DNA of 6,645 bases, from NCBI GenBank assembly GCA_900555125.1, contig USKH01000066.1, forward strand, positions 1 through 6,645. Direction: 5' to 3'. Positions 6,128 through 6,645 of the stretch are shown piece by piece; within the stretch, counting starts at the first letter, position 1; the number at the start of each line of letters is the position of its first letter. The notes under the pieces are model-generated. The model was not told the origin of the DNA, searched no databases, and saw only the letters and a program-made list of their open reading frames with translations. Made by a program: the position numbers and the translations under genes. The DNA comes from an uncultured Clostridium sp. (GTDB taxonomy: Bacteria; Bacillota; Clostridia; Christensenellales; Pumilibacteraceae).

Positions 6128-6365
6128 AAACGACCGCCGTGTACGAGAGCACAAAGCCGAGCGCATACAGGGCAAGCGCAATGTAACTGCCGCCCACAAC
6201 GCATTTTGCAATCATCCCAAGGAAAAAGCCAATCGCAAATACAGCCGCCGTAAAGCGAACGCGACCGGTATCCTCGCCGATGTGCTGCGCTGCATGCACC
6301 ACCATCGCCAGCATACCTGCGTCAAAGAAAATACCCATAATGATTTCAAAAACTACCGCTTCCAT
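6087..6365 (-). CDS. Small integral membrane protein, unknown family
   Basis: The 92-residue product starts MEAVVFEIIMGIFFDAGML and ends PEKEHAYEGR. Three hydrophobic segments are visible at about 3-24, 39-58 and 60-81, separated by a short charged loop (HIGEDTGRVR). I do not recognise the family. ATG 6365 is chosen over the longer frame from 6431 because AGAAGG lies 6 bases upstream of it and the extra 22 residues are a basic stretch unlike the rest. Its stop overlaps the DUF1275 start by 14 bases, so the two are probably translationally coupled and may form a two-part membrane system. It is the first gene of the leftward operon and lies divergent from a LysR-type regulator that probably controls it. 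Confidence 0.65.
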   Translation of the reverse strand: MEAVVFEIIMGIFFDAGMLAMVVHAAQHIGEDTGRVRFTAAVFAIGFFLGMIAKCVVGGSYIALALYALGFVLSYTAVVFTVPEKEHAYEGR

Positions 6366-6451
6366 TTTATACCTTCTTCGTTTGGCGCACAAAACCTTGA
6401 AACGCCGCTTTCTATCTACGCTTTTCAGCACAAAATCTGCGCGAAATCATC

Positions 6452-6480
6452 TTGACTTCCCACAGCATTACCATTATAAT
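6452..6480 (+). promoter_or_regulatory. Rightward promoter of the LysR-type regulator gene
   Basis: TTGACT (6452-6457, 5 of 6) is followed after exactly 17 bases by a perfect TATAAT (6475-6480). Transcription would begin near 6487, giving a leader of about 73 bases before ATG 6560. It faces away from the leftward promoter and shares its -10 bases. Confidence 0.75.
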
Positions 6481-6501
6481 ACTCTTATATTCATGTGTGA
6501 A
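6473..6501 (-). promoter_or_regulatory. Leftward promoter of the small-membrane-protein/DUF1275 operon
   Basis: On the minus strand TTCACA (6501-6496, 5 of 6 to TTGACA) is followed after 17 bases by a perfect TATAAT (6478-6473). Transcription would start near 6466, giving a leader of about 100 bases before ATG 6365. The -10 overlaps that of the rightward promoter within the palindrome ATTATAAT. Confidence 0.6.
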
Positions 6502-6514
6502 ATCTATAATCTAT
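6501..6514. repeat. Two tandem AATCTAT heptamers
   Basis: AATCTAT occurs at 6501-6507 and 6508-6514, followed by a partial echo (ATATCT). The pair sits right upstream of the leftward -35 element, where a LysR-type activator's second (activation) site is often found. It may be binding sequence or simply AT-rich DNA. Confidence 0.4.
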
Positions 6515-6523
6515 ATATCTAAA

Positions 6524-6538
6524 ATATCATTATGATAT
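6524..6538. promoter_or_regulatory. Candidate LysR-type operator (T-N11-A dyad)
   Basis: ATATCATTATGATAT is a perfect 7-bp inverted repeat around one central base and contains a T-N11-A core (T6525 to A6537). Its centre, 6531, is about 65 bp upstream of the predicted leftward start, the usual recognition-site position for LysR-type regulators. It is also about 44 bp downstream of the predicted rightward start, where binding could repress the regulator's own gene. Confidence 0.55.
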
Positions 6539-6559
6539 AGCAAGGGGAACAGGGCCAAC

Positions 6560-6645
6560 ATGTACATCAGTTATGATTACTATCGAATTTTTTATTACGT
6601 TGCAAAATACGGTAACCTCTCGCAGGCTGCAAAGCAGCTTTTAAA
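6560..6645 (+). CDS. LysR-type transcriptional regulator, N-terminal part only
   Basis: The frame starts at ATG 6560 and runs off the right edge, giving 28 residues: MYISYDYYRIFYYVAKYGNL followed by SQAAKQLL. This is the start of a LysR winged helix-turn-helix, with the typical Y/F-aromatic first helix, the xxVAxxGNLSxAA pattern and the beginning of the recognition region. LysR-type regulators bind as tetramers and usually control a divergent operon and themselves. Here the divergent operon is the small membrane protein plus DUF1275 gene. A weak AGGG at 6551-6554 precedes the start. The effector-binding domain is outside the window, so the ligand cannot be guessed. Confidence 0.85.
   Translation, partial: MYISYDYYRIFYYVAKYGNLSQAAKQLL

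Noticed and set aside
6105..6522. Two plus-strand open frames in this stretch
   Set aside because: They lie opposite the leftward genes and the intergenic promoters, have basic, low-complexity composition and no ribosome binding site.
1..6645. CRISPR array, tRNA, rRNA, insertion sequence, toxin-antitoxin or phage-defence system
   Set aside because: No spaced direct repeats, cloverleaf-like structures, transposase motifs or defence domains were seen on either strand.

Overview
The window looks like chromosomal DNA of a low-to-mid GC, anaerobic, Clostridia-type Firmicute. The main reasons are a conserved gene order (scpA, scpB, a DUF2953 membrane protein, ytfJ/GerW, a DacF-like D-Ala-D-Ala carboxypeptidase, an RluB-type pseudouridine synthase), strong AGGAGG-type ribosome binding sites, and a sodium-pump-decarboxylase-like carboxyltransferase. 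The presence of ytfJ and a dacF-like gene suggests a spore-forming lineage or a descendant of one. I cannot name the species.

Layout. 1-115: C-terminal end of an upstream gene. 119-1577: scpA and scpB, overlapping, encoding the two non-SMC subunits of condensin. 1567-1617: a perfect 24-bp tandem duplication covering the scpB stop. 1636-1667: a terminator-like hairpin that contains the start codon of the next gene. 1645-3582: DUF2953 gene, ytfJ and a D,D-carboxypeptidase gene, overlapping one another and so probably translationally coupled; this is the set usually linked to the spore envelope and spore peptidoglycan. 3626-4339: rRNA pseudouridine synthase, followed by an intrinsic terminator. 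4456-4484: a good sigma-A-type promoter driving a carboxyltransferase gene from 4553.

The carboxyltransferase homology stops near 5760-5797. From the same place, reading the other way, starts a truncated DUF1275 (YoaK-like) membrane protein. It is preceded in its operon by a 92-residue, probably three-span membrane protein. A divergent LysR-type regulator begins at 6560 and runs off the window. The two truncated genes meet in antisense at one point, so the window is composite there: either a real deletion/integration breakpoint or an assembly misjoin.

The best regulatory structure is the 6366-6559 intergenic region. Two consensus-like promoters face opposite ways and share one palindromic -10 octamer. 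A perfect T-N11-A dyad lies about 65 bp upstream of the predicted start of the membrane-protein operon, the classic position for LysR-type activators. I see no CRISPR array, tRNA, rRNA, insertion sequence or recognisable defence system, and nothing I would call a new system. The most interesting points are the composite junction, the symmetric promoter with its dyad, the terminator overlapping a start codon, and an unusually cysteine-rich exported carboxypeptidase.
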